DNA of 64,000 bases from Glandiceps talaboti (Eukaryota; Hemichordata; Enteropneusta; Spengelidae). This document shows, one piece after another, positions 25,555 through 64,000 of the stretch; the first letter of the stretch is position 1; every line of letters starts with the position of its first letter. The stretch is from assembly GCF_964340395.1 (NCBI RefSeq), contig NC_135559.1, forward strand, positions 19,812,650 through 19,876,649, read 5' to 3'. Both the position numbers and the translations under genes were made by a program. Below the pieces are notes generated by a model, which made no database searches, was not told the origin of the DNA, and saw only the letters and a list, made by a program, of their open reading frames with translations.

Positions 25555-26671
25555 ATGGTGATCAATAGTCGTTTTCGTCCATAGACATAGATAGTACAGT
25601 AACAGGTTGAAATTGTTATTGCATTGAGTAAATGACCCGAAAATCAATTTGATTTGAGTCATTGTGTCATATTACGTGTACAACTACTATAGGTGATTCA
25701 ATACTGTTCGGGGTGTGTAATACTATAGGTAAGTCATTATACCAAACCAAGCAGTTTCAACTACAAATGTAGGTGCAGTTACGTTCTAATCACATGTTGG
25801 TAAATATACGTGTGTAGCTGTTCACAGACAACGGCACAATCATTCAAATTCCCCATATGTTTTTTTTGCAATGGCCAATAAATAACACGGCAAATATCAA
25901 ACACGTTAATTTATCCTGCTTACGAATAAAATTAACCATTTATTAACAGGTACAATTATTATTGTTTTTGTGACGAAAAAATGGCCCAGTTGTAGCTGGG
26001 GGGACGCCAGATAATTGATGCTCGCAAACTCAAAGATGTCCCTATCCATGGCACTTTAATCTTGTTCTGATTCGGCCGTAGAGGGCGTCATTTTTAAAAA
26101 CTGTTTTGTTGAATATAAGAAATATACTAGTAGGTTCGATAAGGTCATGAGGAATGTGAAAATAAAACGTGCCACCCTAAACTCTGCCACTATGGTTCAT
26201 TCACTAGCTATATGGTCTATTTGATTTCCTTTATTTGGATCCCCATTATGACGTTCGATCAATCATTAGTTCCCTTGAGTGACTACTGATTCTAATGAAG
26301 AATCATCGCAAAAGTACATGCACTGTCATATCTGTTTAACTTCTTAACGCATGAAACGTCTGAATTTTACCGCTAAATCTGTCGGCAAAGATCAAAGGGG
26401 CATCATAAGGTAGTTAAAACATTTTGCGTTCGCCTCTCAAATTCCACGGAAATATAGACGTGTCGGATTCAGCGCATCCTAAATGTCAAGCTATTTGATT
26501 ACAGGCCAATGTTAACGGTAATGAAGTTGTTTTAGTACCGATGATCTATGTGAGCTCGAATATTTGTAAATCTAGCCTAGTGAGGAACCTTTAAGACTCT
26601 ATCGTAGTCAGTGGACTGTAGGAAGTTTTCATGAAAAATCATAACCAGTCATGTGCTACCACCCCTTTTAT

Positions 26672-26996
26672 GTGTTCACTGACTCTGTGTTATACAACCA
26701 CGCAGAAACCGACAAGAAACTGCATATTCTACATTTCAAGATAACAAGGACTCAATTTTTGGTTACATTTTGTATAAAACGATATAAACTACTTAACGTA
26801 CTGCAACTAGAAGCTGACACGCGGGCGCCAGGCGCCAATGTGTTAATGTCTGCATAATGGTATGTTATATATAGTTCATTTCATTTCGACAAAATGTTGC
26901 AAAATATATATACTACATCAATTTGATTCAGTCTTGTTTGTATTGGGTGCATTTTCGAATTGGTTGCGGGTTGTATCAAACAGAGCCAGTGAACAC
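26672..26996. mobile_element. Foldback MITE family A, complete copy A2
   Basis: The left end 'GTGTTCACTGACTCTGTG' and following 'ATACAACCACGCAGAAACC' are mirrored at the right end by 'GGTTGCGGGTTGTATCAAAC', then 'AGAGCCAGTGAACAC'. Inward, the left arm carries 'TACATTTTGTATAAAACGA' and the right arm its inverted counterpart near 26890. The GC-rich centre includes 'GGGCGCCAGGCGCC'. There is no coding capacity. The structure fits a non-autonomous DNA transposon of about 325 bp with long inverted arms. Confidence 0.8.
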
Positions 26997-27741
26997 TAAC
27001 AGGGAATGTGCAGTAGAACTAGAATAGGGTAATCGAGGTTTTATGGAATTATTTTCACTTGGAATTATTTTCACTTGTAACTTCAATATCAGTCTATAAC
27101 ATATCTCAAATTAAACTAATCCACTATGGATATAGGTCCTGATAATTTCGACACTTGTCATTGTACTCATATGGGTTATTTGGAGATTTAATATACTTAA
27201 GTAACTAAGTGATGTCGTTGGGTTCAGAGATTTTAATTTAAATGTGGCATTTGCACACACATCTCATATATTGCATTCTAGATTGATTGTGTTTGCTATT
27301 TGTGAGTATGGTACGAAAGAACATCGACATTGACATTTAACCGAGCTTGCATTTGTTTCTACCGTTGAAACTGATAAGCAGATTTTATGCTGAGACCCAG
27401 GAAACAGCAATGAAACATGGTCGACGTTGGGGGCGCTAAGCCTTTTCTTGCGTTTCGTTTATCACCGAGTCAATCAAGTTGAGTAGTTAATGTGTGCTTG
27501 CATTTCAACCTTTTTTTTTTTTTAAATACATATGTCTATACCAATAGTAAAAATGGCTGACCATTTCTACACTTTGATCACATATTAATCCATAGATACA
27601 TAATTATTAATGTAATAAAAATATTAAACCGGTGAAATATATTTAAACGACAAAATAGTATTTCTATAAACTAAACTAATCTGAATGTTATTTAGTAGTT
27701 TAATTCTCTTCAGTTATCACAACATTCAAAAATATTGTCTG

Positions 27742-27790
27742 TATGTTTGTTTGTTTGTTTTTGTTTGTTTGTTTGTTTGTTTGTTTGTTT
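27742..27790. repeat. (GTTT)n microsatellite
   Basis: A GTTT tract with one interruption. It encodes the QTNK-type spurious minus-strand frames. Confidence 0.95.
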
Positions 27791-28786
27791 GATAAACCAA
27801 TAAAATGCCATAGCAACCTTACGTCTCCTCGATTTGGATGTAAAATCGTGTGGATTTGTAGCGTACGTGTAATTGAACGATTTACTGACATTAATGCACT
27901 CAGTCCATGAACGAAAGGCTTGACAAATAGATCTAGATGCGTAGGTATTCCACGTGTATGTGCAAGGTAAAACTTGTATCAATGACATGTACAAAAGGCA
28001 TTAATTCTGTGATTGTCAGATGTACGTATAAAAAGAAAATGGGCCTACACTGCGCCGATCTAAGTTGACAAGACAGTGACTCTTGTCTGCGCAATGATGC
28101 CCACCCCAATATATGAACTGAGTCAATGAATATTGCGTTTGGTTTCCTCATATAAATTCTCGACTATTTCTGAGCCTTAAGATTGACTTGAACACTTTTC
28201 ATTTTTATTAAAGTGATATTGTATACACAAGACGTGTATGTGGGTGCTGGGTAACACGTACAACGCTTTCACGTGTTTCTTATGTTTACAGTTGTCAAGC
28301 AAATGAAGTACCAATAAGATAAAATAAAATAAAACAATGTCAGAAATGAAAACCACGTGCATCGATATCATAAGTGAATCTAGTAAAGTGGTCTGGTCTG
28401 TAATGGAGTTCACTTTTCGGATAGTTTACACTACATTCGCAATTCTGTAGCAATAAATCGTGGTGATATAGTTTGCGCAAAAGGGGGTTTGATAACAAAG
28501 ATACTGACATGGTGTGTTTCTAGTTACATTTGTGTTACACACTTGTGCCACTTTAAGTACATTTGGATTTGAAATAAAAGCAAAACTAAAAAAAAAAGAA
28601 TATGACGCTTTAAAAGATTAAAATGTGTTGTCATGCCGACTTGTATTGTTATCAGTGCAAATGTAACGTTATCATAATATTACACCAGAGTTTTTATATG
28701 TTTATACATTTTTAGGGATCATAATATACCAATGTTTTGACTGTCGTTAAAGTGTTACAACAAAATAATAATTATCACGATAATGG

Positions 28787-28850
28787 GTGACTGACTGACT
28801 GACTGGTTGGTTGGTTGGTTGGTTGGTTGGCTGGCTGGCTGGTTGGTTTG
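28787..28850. repeat. (GACT)n-(GGTT)n-(GGCT)n microsatellite
   Basis: Three related tetranucleotide blocks in succession. The frame read across them on the minus strand (NQPTNQPASQ) is not a gene. Confidence 0.95.
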
Positions 28851-29702
28851 TAGTCTTGCTGCTAGACGTTCGGGCTTTCTTTCGATGCTAAAACTATAAA
28901 CGAACGAAGTTCGCATGTGAGGGCCTGCCCGTTCCATCCTCGATAGCGTTGTTCGGCTGTGTGTCGTATTTTATCGGAAGAACATCCGAGGGCTAGCTGA
29001 TAGACTAGTTGGTTTGTTGCATTGGTTCATAAACTTTTGATCTCGTCCCGTGTCCTAGATTAGTCGAATAATGATGATGTTGCATTAATAATACTGTAAT
29101 TTACGGTTGTGGTCAATTCATATTATTGGAAGTTTTCAGACAGTACTTCTTCACAATAGCTTAGTTGGTGATGGGGTCAAAGACCATAGTTGACGGGAGG
29201 CCAACTCCGGTATTCTTTTGTTTGAGGGCGGGGCTATAAGTGTGTCGAATCGGGTAGACTTTTATAACACCATCGACCTTGGAAAGTGATCTCCCCAACT
29301 GCTGTAGTGTCAAACACAAACCAAGGAGACTTGAATGTCACTAGAACGTATGCACCAAGTACCAATAACCTCGGTCATCGCGATCATCACGATCTATATA
29401 TTTTGACGTTGCGACGATTAATTTCCCTAAATCTCTATTTTATATTCAAGTTACACACCTTAGCGTAAAATTAATGGTATTAATCGCCCAGGGCCTTTGT
29501 GATCAAGCACAACGTTAGAGTGGGTACACTAATCCTACTTCAAATTTATTAGTTAAAATTTAGTGATATGACATGATAAGTTTCTGTACATGTGTAGTAG
29601 TTTTACAATAAGTAAATAAACGTAGCCTCGGTTTTGCCGCCCCTGAAGAGAGGTCATGCGTGAACAGGGGGGCTTGTTGATCATTCAGTTGTTGGCAGCA
29701 AG

Positions 29703-55644
<25,942 letters not shown>

Positions 55645-55763
55645 AAATCTCAAAATATGACGAATTACAGTTTCCTTGTATTTGTTATACTCAAGACTAT
55701 CAGATGTGTGAAATTCTCGGATTCTAGTCTTTTATGTCGATTTCTCTTTATCCTAGACGCAGA

Positions 55764-55769
55764 AATAAA
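55764..55769 (+). terminator. FOLH1-like: Polyadenylation signal AATAAA of the NAALADase-like gene
   Basis: The first AATAAA after the stop codon, 119 bp downstream, giving a short predicted 3'UTR. A MITE copy begins 226 bp further on. Confidence 0.6.
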
Positions 55770-55995
55770 AATTCACGTTTCTTTTTTATCACAAATAAGT
55801 CTATTCTGTTTTTAGGATAGTTAGGATTTAGAGCGGGTATATTTCGGAGAAATGGTGTGTTTATTGTGTTTATTTCATTTCTGTATAAAATGAACATTTT
55901 GTTGTTCAAATATGGTTCAAATTAAAACTCCATGTTTTCTTCTAAATTTAAATTTAGTCTGCAAGACAGAAAACATGACATACAGCCAATTGTAA

Positions 55996-56495
55996 GTTAG
56001 TGCCCACTGGTCCTGTTTGATGCAACCTCGCAGAAACCAATAGGAAACTACACAATACTTCACAGTTTTGTTAGTGATAAGAACTAACCACATGCACCAT
56101 GCAGAGATCGAATCCATGTTACAACAGATACTGTTACAGTAACTATAACCGATAATGTATCAGTTGACCCGATATTGTAGCAAAGATTTACCGATAATAT
56201 ATCAAAATTAACCCACCTAATTGGTTCATTTTGATACATTATCGGTAATTTTTGTACTACGAGTTGATAAATTCGAGCTTAGTTAATGCATTATCAGTTG
56301 TAACAATGCAGGCATCAAGACACTGGCGCCCGCGTGTCTGTGCCTAATCGCAGTACATTTAAATGGTTTATTTCATTTAGACAAAATGTAGCAAGAAATT
56401 TGTGACCTTGCTATCTTTACATGGAGTATATAATGTGTAGTTTCACATTGGTTTCTGCAAAGTTGTATAACACAGAGCCAGTGAATACACTAACA
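55996..56495. mobile_element. Foldback MITE family A, long copy A4
   Basis: The ends GTTAGTG...CCACTGG, then 'CAACCTCGCAGAAACC' on the left, and 'GGTTTCTGCAAAGTTGTAT', then 'GAGCCAGTGAATACACTAAC' on the right, match copies A2 and A3. The interior has an extra palindromic insert around 56145-56260 (GATAATGTATCA with its inverse 'TGATACATTATCGG'). Confidence 0.8.
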
Positions 56496-56554
56496 TGAAG
56501 CGAGCTGTACCATTTCCATTATGGTACACTTTAATGTGAGTTGACGTTTATTGC

Positions 56555-56586
<32 letters not shown>

Positions 56587-56815
56587 GGCCACATTGCTCA
56601 GCTATTAATACACAATGTAGTATAATTATTCCTCACCAAATATATTGAACAGTTTTTTTTCAAATAAATTGCATTGGCAATAATTTTCGAGTCAACAATT
56701 TACCTCCAATCTAAAGAGTAAACATCTTTCAGCAGCTTGTTTATGGATAACTTCACAGGCGGGAATAAAATTCTGTAATAATAATCGTGTTCTTGTTGTT
56801 TTTCTTTTGCATACT

Positions 56816-56992
<177 letters not shown>

Positions 56993-57650
56993 GTATGTTA
57001 CGACATGGACCAAAACATCAGTGCCTATGTTGACCAGAACATGTTGCATTTACACACAAATCGTAACTAGTTATGATACACGCCATGAAATTATACATGT
57101 GTGATCTCTGTGTCTGAAAGTGTATCACCTATCTTGTGTCCCTATAATGAGCGAAAGTCAGACTAACAAGCCGACAAATTCAACACCAAGCTTTCGCTCA
57201 AGATTTGAATTTGTCATTATGCTAATTTCGGAAATATCAACTTCTGATTTATGGGAACTATCATCTTAGTATCTAACCAATTTAACGAATATATAATCGA
57301 TTTCTTGATAAAAAAAAATCATCCAGTTGCAGCCAGTGCCGGTTTAAAGGACAGAATGTTTGACAGATGTCTGCTAGGTGAATACAGTTCTCTATGGTTG
57401 TCTGTTAGTAAAATGCGTATGTATTGATTAGAATAACCATCATTTTGATTTTCTCATTTCAGCCTTCACTCTTCAAGCCTCCTGGCTCTCGACATACGTA
57501 CGACAGGAGGTAATTTCAGGTCATGTCTGGTTCACTTATTGATTTTCTCCGTAATATTACACTCACTGTATCAAAAGTGTCCTAAAACAATTGTGTGGTT
57601 CCGATTACTCTCAATTTTAATAGGTTGGGAAGGTAGATTTTTTCAAAAAT

Positions 57651-57925
57651 CATGTGTGAGTGTCTAGTTAATTAAAGTAGTTATATTTTCCGTTGCTTTC
57701 GATATGATCTCTGTGTTACAGGTTTCTTAAGATGTACAGCCAGTACAGATTGGAAGAACAGTTTCATATTGTCTTTTTTAAGTTGATGTCAGTTTCCGCA
57801 GACGGTATTCAATGCGAGACTTCACAATTTTTTCGATTTTATTATTTTTTTCTCGAATGCGTGAAACAAAGTTTAGGATCGGCAGTGAAAAACTAGGTGG
57901 GGTTGGGTAACCGGAAACAAACAAG
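57651..57925 (+). mobile_element. Dispersed repeat family B, copy B2
   Basis: Collinear with 36806-37062 in the same orientation. Shared blocks include 'CAGATTGGAAGAACAGTTT', 'ATATTGTCTTTTT', 'AGTTTCCGCA' and 'CGGCAGTGAAAAACTAGGTG'. It lacks the inverted second arm found in copy B1. It is non-coding. Confidence 0.8.
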
Positions 57926-57931
57926 CCCTAA

Positions 57932-58012
57932 GTTAGTGATCATTTAATTGCTCCTTTTGATACAACCACGCAGGAATCAAAACGAAAACGGAAACTCATT
58001 TAGGTCTATTGA
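57932..58012. mobile_element. Foldback MITE family A, terminal fragment A5
   Basis: Begins GTTAGTGATCA, then 'TTTTGATACAACCACGCAGG' and 'AATCAAAACGAAAACGG'. This is the inverse of the right arm of copy A3 and closest to that copy. It starts about 7 bp after family B copy B2. Confidence 0.7.
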
Positions 58013-59486
58013 AATTAGGACGATTGAAATTGTCAGTTGATGTGAATACGAAATAACTTTAGTTGGACATGTGCAATATAGAGTTTAAAATTGGAAAACA
58101 TTATATTCGACTTCGTAACTATTATCACCCAGTGTAACAATTTCTTGTATTAAGGGTTACAGTGTCCAGGCACATATCTCAAGCTTAATTCGTGTTGGAG
58201 TTTAAACTTCCATTAGTTTGTTTTGAAAAATTGTATCAAATCTATACACTCGTTCAGGACAAAAGCTATATTACGTCTGACACACATCCATTATTGCTTC
58301 CCTCATGTATTGATGTTCGTTACATACCTTCAATAATCAATATCTTGTCAAGGTTCTATTACACGCGTAATGTATTAAAATGTCAACACCTACAGGATCT
58401 GTTGGATGCAATAAGATTTATACAATCACTCTACGCTTTGAATGAACAAGAAGTTGCTCAAAGAGACAGTGCCAATATTTGTACGACTCCATACACAAAT
58501 CATTCATTTTACTTCCTCAGAGTGATGTTTGCCTTAGATACATGTAACTAGTGAACGCCGTGGCTAAGAGTTCTTGTCATAGAGAAATGCAACAAAGAAC
58601 CGAGCGATTAAATATTCATTTTGATATCACTCTACAGATATTGCTTTTCGTTTGTTTACTAAACATGTTTTTCCTTCTTTGAATACACAAAAATATCGAA
58701 ACAATGCAGTTATTACAACATGTGGTAGGTTTCAAATCACAAGTCGTGACAGAGAAATATTCCACTGCCTCCAGATTCAAACAGTATGACAACAATGTTA
58801 TTCAACTCATTGCATGTGTTTCTTTTGCAATATATATATACTATGTTTCTTCTGAATACAGAATGAAAGCATTCATTACTGAAAATGTAAGTTATAAAGG
58901 TTCAAGATTTCCGGTGACATTTCTAGAAATTTGTAAAGTGACGATACAAAATATAGTGTACCAATAGTGTGTGGACATTCTACAATACACATAACGACTC
59001 TCCTTTATTGTACATCTATGTCAAACTTTAGCATGTGTAATAACCATGTAGTCCACTTTGAAATGCATTCTACTGTGTATAATTCCCAGTTTATAAATTC
59101 GTCTTTGTCTATGAAAGCCCAAAGTGTACTTGCTGAATGAAATATAGCGTGCGAAGAGTTTTATCAACACTACTGGATGGTACCGGTAACTAATTAACTG
59201 AAGAGCTAGTAAAATGTAAAATGTGAAAAGTTTACAAGAAACCTGATTTTGCTTGCTGTTGTATTGTCCAAATACAATCTTCAAAGTTACAATACTTTGT
59301 AGGCAATCCTTTGAACTTGTATTTATATAATTACATTGATATGTCTATGTCGTACTTTAAATCCTATGGTATTGTGAAATATTATATATAAAAATACTAT
59401 CTTCTGAATGTTGTTTAAAGTGCATCTATAATAAACAGATGTGTGTGATTAACAAGTCTCTGTTCACATACGTGCAGATAATAGCA

Positions 59487-59850
59487 AAATCTCGCAAAAA
59501 CAGAGAGTTCACTCTCAGATCTCGCAAAAACAACTTCAGTTCACTCTAGCTCTCAAATCTCTCAAAAAACAGTGAGTTCACTCTCAATATCGCAAACACT
59601 ATGAGTTCACACTCAAATCTCGCAAAAAACAGTGAGTTCACTCTCAGATCTCGCAAAAACAACTTCAGTTCACACTCAAATCTCGCAAAAACAGTGAGTT
59701 CACTCTCAAATCTCGCAAAAACACAATAAGTTCATTTTTAAATTACCAAAAAATAATATGTTCACATTCAAATCTCGCAAAAACAGTGAGTTCATTCTCC
59801 GATCTCGTGTAAAACAGTGAGTTCACTCTCACATTTCGCGAAACAGGGAA
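59487..59850. repeat. Minisatellite, about 11 units of 30-33 bp
   Basis: The unit is built around CTCGCAAAAACAGTGAG followed by TTCACTCTCAAAT. Variant units carry CAACTTCAGTTCAC in place of the middle, and the same variant occurs twice (about 59522 and 59650). This suggests duplication of a block of several units. Confidence 0.92.
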
Positions 59851-60401
59851 TTAACACTCAGTTAACGTTCTCGTTCGGATTATCGTCACCCAATCATTTC
59901 TGTCAATTTCTAATAATCTGTTCTTCTTTGCTGCAAACCCTAAGGTCAATGAGTGAAAGCAAAACGACCACTTCTTGACAATTCACTTCAAATTTCAATT
60001 AGAGCATAACTAAATAATTTAATTCAATATGTGTATTCTGGGTCAAGAGATTACTGTAATAGATCTTGAAAGGATCAATGATACTATCTAAATGCATGTC
60101 TCTGCTGTATCCAGGAACAAAATTACTTTGAAATTCTTATATCACCTTTTGCCAAAGTCTTTTTTTTTATATGCGGCACGAAAATAATTAATTTAATAAT
60201 CGTAAAACGACAGACTGACTTGTTGTTTTGAACAATGCATTTGTATTTGAACCTTGAAATAAAGAAAATTGTAAAGTCCCCTCCCCATATCCCCAATTTA
60301 TGAACATACAGCACTGTAATCGAAACACATGTTTCGTCACGTTCTGGCATATTATTACCACAGGGGTAGTAAGCATATGATCGACGATGCTTGTTATTTC
60401 C

Positions 60402-60434
60402 CATTTAATTAATATATAATATATTAATTAAATG
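60402..60434. other. Perfect 33-nt hairpin
   Basis: Arms of 16 bp reading CATTTAATTAATATAT and its exact complement flank a single central A. It contains only AT pairs apart from one closing C-G pair. It may be a chance AT palindrome or a deletion scar. Confidence 0.9.
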
Positions 60435-61038
60435 AATTATTCATTTGTCTACCCCTAACAAATTATATAAAATCGCCTAACTTTGAAAATATCTGTAACC
60501 TTAAGACTCTAAGTACTTCATCATGTATTTAATAAGCAGTAAACAACATAAAATCAGTTTTGTTCCATAACAGAAAACATAAAAATGAAAAAAATTGTTG
60601 ATCACATACTCACTGCTCTCTGTGATTGTACTGCGATGTCTCTCGGACGGTGCTATTTATAAACAAGGGGTGGTCAGCTTTGTACTTATTTGTAGACCTC
60701 TAAAGGCTCTTCGATTACAATAAGTATTTTCCGTCATATGTACTGATCCTGGATATCACACAAACTTTCATAATGATCTTAATCGATTGCATTGATCTAA
60801 TTAGATACCAAAATGATAATATACACATCCACATGATTAGTAAAAAAAAATTAATTGATGACTCCCATAGTTGACTGAAGAGATGACATCAACCACATAG
60901 ATAATAAATGGTTTCGCCCAAGGGTTCTCAAGGAAATGCTAAACATGATGTATTCAAGGATCTCGCAAAGTTTTCTACTGAATGATCAACATATCACGTG
61001 GTTGAATACGAATCGCTGTATATAATCTTAATGTAAAC

Positions 61039-61762
61039 ATGCATACACGCAAACTCTTCCTAACAGCATCAGCACATGGACTCCAGATAAGCCCTGGATT
61101 TCTATCTTGTCAAATGGCTTCTCTAACGACATTTACGCTTTTTACGATAGCTTTTCAGTTCCCTATATTTTTCACTGAGGGTGATAACTTTAACGTGCTT
61201 ATAATGATGCCATCTGGTTTCTTTGTCAAAGAGATGTCTGCTACGATGGTCGCGTTAGATAAAATAAACGCAGATTCAACCTTTCTACAAGGTCACCATC
61301 TCTCTTACGATGTTTTGGATACCGAGTGCCAAGCGACGACAACGTTGGGGAAACTTGTCGATTTACCAGCAATACTACAAAATTACTCGGCATTTATTGG
61401 ACCGCTGTGTTCTGAAGCCTGTATCATCGCAGCGAGGCTGGCAGCATACTACAACAAACCGATCTTTACCGGGCTGTGTTCCAGTCACGAACTTGATAAC
61501 AAGAATGTCTTTAACACTCTGATCAGGACATACGGGCCACAAACCAAACTTGGAGGATTTTTCTCGACAATTTGCAAGGCGTTTAAATGGAAACGTATCT
61601 CTCTTATAGATACAAATTTTCTGTTCGACGTAGTCGCAAACGGTATCAAAACGTCAGCCTTAGAAAATAACATTACTGTCGCCTTACATGTTACTTTACC
61701 TACTGTCGTGAACACAGAAGTTCTGGAAAAGATCATGGAAGATGTAGTGAGTGTCTCACGAA
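61039..61762 (+). CDS. ANF-receptor ligand-binding domain, first exon (natriuretic peptide receptor-like)
   Basis: Partial gene. The frame opens at ATG 61039, but the in-frame ATG at 61114 (M26) gives a typical signal peptide and may be the real start. From about residue 50: FNVLIMMPSG, VALDKINAD, DVLDTECQA, FIGPLCSEACIIAARLAAYYNKPIFTGLC-like blocks, then IRTYGPQTKLGGFF and FKWKRISLI. This is the N-terminal lobe of the periplasmic-binding-like ANF_receptor fold, closest to natriuretic peptide receptors and receptor guanylate cyclases (conserved 'R..GP..KLG.FF' and 'F.WKR'). The frame stays open to a stop at 61834-61836, but similarity fades after residue 240. Candidate donors are at 61746/61747, 61762/61763 (GAA|GTAGGT) and 61766/61767. 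No second exon is recognised downstream. Class C GPCRs share the fold and are less likely. Confidence 0.85.
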
Positions 61763-61904
61763 GTAGGTGCTACTTTTTAGCGTATCATTATTTCATTGTC
61801 ACAATGTATGACGGTTTTATGATTACTTCAAATTGATGCCATTTAGCTAAATCCACTTACCTACGCACATATAAACACACGAATATGTCTGTGTTTGTGT
61901 GTGC

Positions 61905-62215
61905 CCGTATGTATGTATGTATGTATGTATGTATGTATGTGTATATGTATGTATGTATGTATGTATGTACATGTGTGTATGTATGTATGTATGTATGTAT
62001 GTATGTATGTATGTATGTATGTATGAACATGTGTGTGTATGTATGTATGTATGTATGTATGTATGTATGTATGTATGTATGTATGTATGTGTGTGTATGT
62101 ATGTATGTATGTATGTATGTATGTATGTATGTATGTATGTATGTGTGTGTATGTATGCATGTGTGTGCGTGCGTGCGTGTGTGTCTGTCTGTCTGTATGT
62201 ATGTATGTATGTTTG
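61905..62215. repeat. (TATG)n microsatellite
   Basis: About 310 bp of TATG with TGTG, ACATG and TGCG interruptions. Frames of up to 214 codons across this and the next array on the minus strand (IHTY, IYLS) are entirely repeat-derived. Confidence 0.97.
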
Positions 62216-62261
62216 TGTGACGGACGGACGGACAGACAGACATACAGACAGACAGACATAG

Positions 62262-62405
<144 letters not shown>

Positions 62406-64000
62406 CAGTTCTGATACAAATTACCCATAGTGGGCACAAACGTTCTTGTGAAAATAAAGTCGTGTCGTTAATCATTTCCGTTTTTTCAAAATCGATTTTC
62501 ACCAACCCGGCAAGTGATTGGTTAAAGTAAGAAAGAGATCACCTTTCTTCTTTTTGAACTACAAATAAATCTATGGCTTGCTCAAATTTCAGGGCTCTAA
62601 GACTTTTGCTCGTTAAAAAGTAGGTTTGCTTTTTTGTGAAGATTTGATATTTGATTATTTCCCTTTCATCCAACCGACAACTATTAGGTTAAAGTTCTTT
62701 AAACCGTACAGAAATATATGTTGTGCTCAAATTTCAGAGATGCGAGAGTTTCTTTAATTTGCCTTTCGTATTTTGAAACGATGCCAAATGATTTAATTAT
62801 GTCTTTTATTCGCGTTTGCTTCGTCAACTTATTTATCAACAGTCGTATTTGGACTGTGGGAAGCTCAAATTTCATGTTTCTTGACATATATTAAATTATT
62901 AGATTCGTTTTATAAGCTGTGACACTTTAATCGTTAATCTTTCACATCGATCTACTATAGCGCTTGTGACGTCAACTAAAGAGTCAACACGTTGAATTGT
63001 TCTCTATGTTGTTAGATTGATTTTAACAATGTACGTGTACTTTCATTTATGGTTAGGAAATATTTGAAATAAAATGAAAGTGATTTTAGGTTTTGGGGTA
63101 TTTGAATATAACACGTGACTAACGTAACAAGTTTCAATAAGGCGACAAAGTATGGTACATGTACTTCCTGTAGTAGAGAAATCAAACATGGGACTGACTG
63201 TCCTTAAGCATGTCAATGCAATCGATGAATAAGATTGCGTATTATTAGCTTTCATTCGTGGATACCATTGACTCTTTCGTCTACCGGAAATCTATATAGC
63301 TCTTAGTATTGATTTACTTTTCATGATACATGTAGGGCATGCTGTCGTCGTACGAAAAGGCTATGAATAACGTCACAGCCTGTCTATATCTATTTACATG
63401 TCCATACTGGTTAATTCGTATCTAATTCGAATTAACTGATCCAGATCAAAGCCTACTGTAAGTGGTGGTTTCAATCTGGATCGGTCAATTCGTAATGTAA
63501 TTCGAATCGAACCCATCTTTCATATTTTTAGTGTAGACGGAAAGTGTATTCGAAGTGATTAGATTAGTTAAATTCAGATTGGATCAGGTATGGACAGGAC
63601 TATAGATTACAACTATATACAGATGATTTTTTTTACAATGAACGTCTCCAGCGACAGAATTGAAAAAATTCCCGCTGTCCAACTGATGTTAAGGGGGGAG
63701 GTGTCAAATTCAAAAAAGTCGATAGATTTTTCTTATACTTTGCATACTTAAACATTGTTATCTGAATATGTAAAAAATGCAGAGAAAATACTATGTCACC
63801 ACCTTTGTTTTCAGGATAACGACCGTTTCTTGTATGTACATATATATTTTTTGGTCAAAATAAGTAGATTTACAACAATTAACTACAACATGATTTTTGA
63901 CAGTTAAAGATTATCCCAAGAACATCAAACGAACTTATGTATTAAAGTGCAATGTATAGTAGGTCCAGACATATTTTTTAAAATTTATATTCATTATTTC

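Larger units (their letters stand above)
23561..29702. other. Intergenic region between the LINE and the peptidase gene
   Basis: I recognise no coding exon. The region contains TA and TATG arrays (24164-24534), a dispersed repeat segment (about 24610-24730), a large ACAT/ACGT array (25332-25486) with a 34-bp duplication beside it, foldback MITE copy A2 (26672-26996), GTTT (27742-27790) and GACT/GGTT (28787-28850) arrays. The promoter of the downstream gene must lie near 29.5-29.7 kb. No TATA box is evident there. Confidence 0.55.

Noticed and set aside
58192-58551. 119-codon plus-strand frame
   Set aside because: It opens with TTG and has no domain, signal peptide, codon-use contrast or splice-linked neighbours that I can recognise. 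A chance frame of this length is expected somewhere in 64 kb.
59487-59850. CRISPR-like appearance of regularly spaced repeats
   Set aside because: Repeats are contiguous and degenerate without unique spacers, the genome is eukaryotic and no cas genes are present.
63800-63905. Possible second exon of the ANF-receptor-like gene after a TTTTCAG
   Set aside because: The reading after the acceptor shows no ligand-domain similarity and soon meets a stop.

Overview
The window is nuclear DNA from an animal, most likely a marine invertebrate. The evidence is a fully resolvable 19-exon gene with canonical GT-AG introns, AATAAA signals, an AT-rich background, degenerate retroelements, and very many tri-, tetra- and dinucleotide repeats (TATG, GGAT, GATA, ATTT, TA). 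An H2-histamine-like amine receptor and a natriuretic-peptide-receptor-like ectodomain point to a bilaterian. A deuterostome is possible, but the sequence does not settle the phylum. Nothing looks bacterial, and there is no operon or CRISPR array.

Layout. 1-4.2 kb: an intronless-CDS class A GPCR on the + strand (2768-3994) with a polyadenylation signal at 4205. 4.2-17.3 kb: gene-poor, with microsatellites, one arm of a dispersed foldback element and a two-level minisatellite. 17.3-23.6 kb: a retroelement graveyard with a weak L1-like YADD fragment (+), a GIY-YIG/Penelope-like nuclease tail (+) and a 5'-truncated, dead CR1/L2-like LINE (-). 23.6-29.7 kb: intergenic, with microsatellites and a full foldback MITE. 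29.7-55.6 kb: a complete 19-exon glutamate carboxypeptidase II (FOLH1/NAALADase) family gene on the + strand, 760 aa. Its introns carry a large palindrome, a diverged ~2.1 kb tandem duplication, a MITE and a 55-bp minisatellite. 55.6-61.0 kb: intergenic, with two dispersed repeat families side by side and a 31-bp-class minisatellite. 61.0-61.8 kb: the first exon of a receptor with an ANF/natriuretic-peptide-type ligand-binding domain; the rest lies beyond the window or past an unseen intron. 61.9-62.4 kb: a TATG then GATA array.

The three genes are all cell-surface proteins (amine receptor, ecto-peptidase, peptide-type receptor). They are separate transcription units and nothing shows that they work together. 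I found no convincing novel multi-gene system. The most informative observations are the remodelled substrate pocket of the NAALADase-like enzyme on an intact metal site, the H2-like receptor with one ligand-contact position changed, and two apparently undescribed dispersed foldback repeat families reconstructed by comparing copies within this window.
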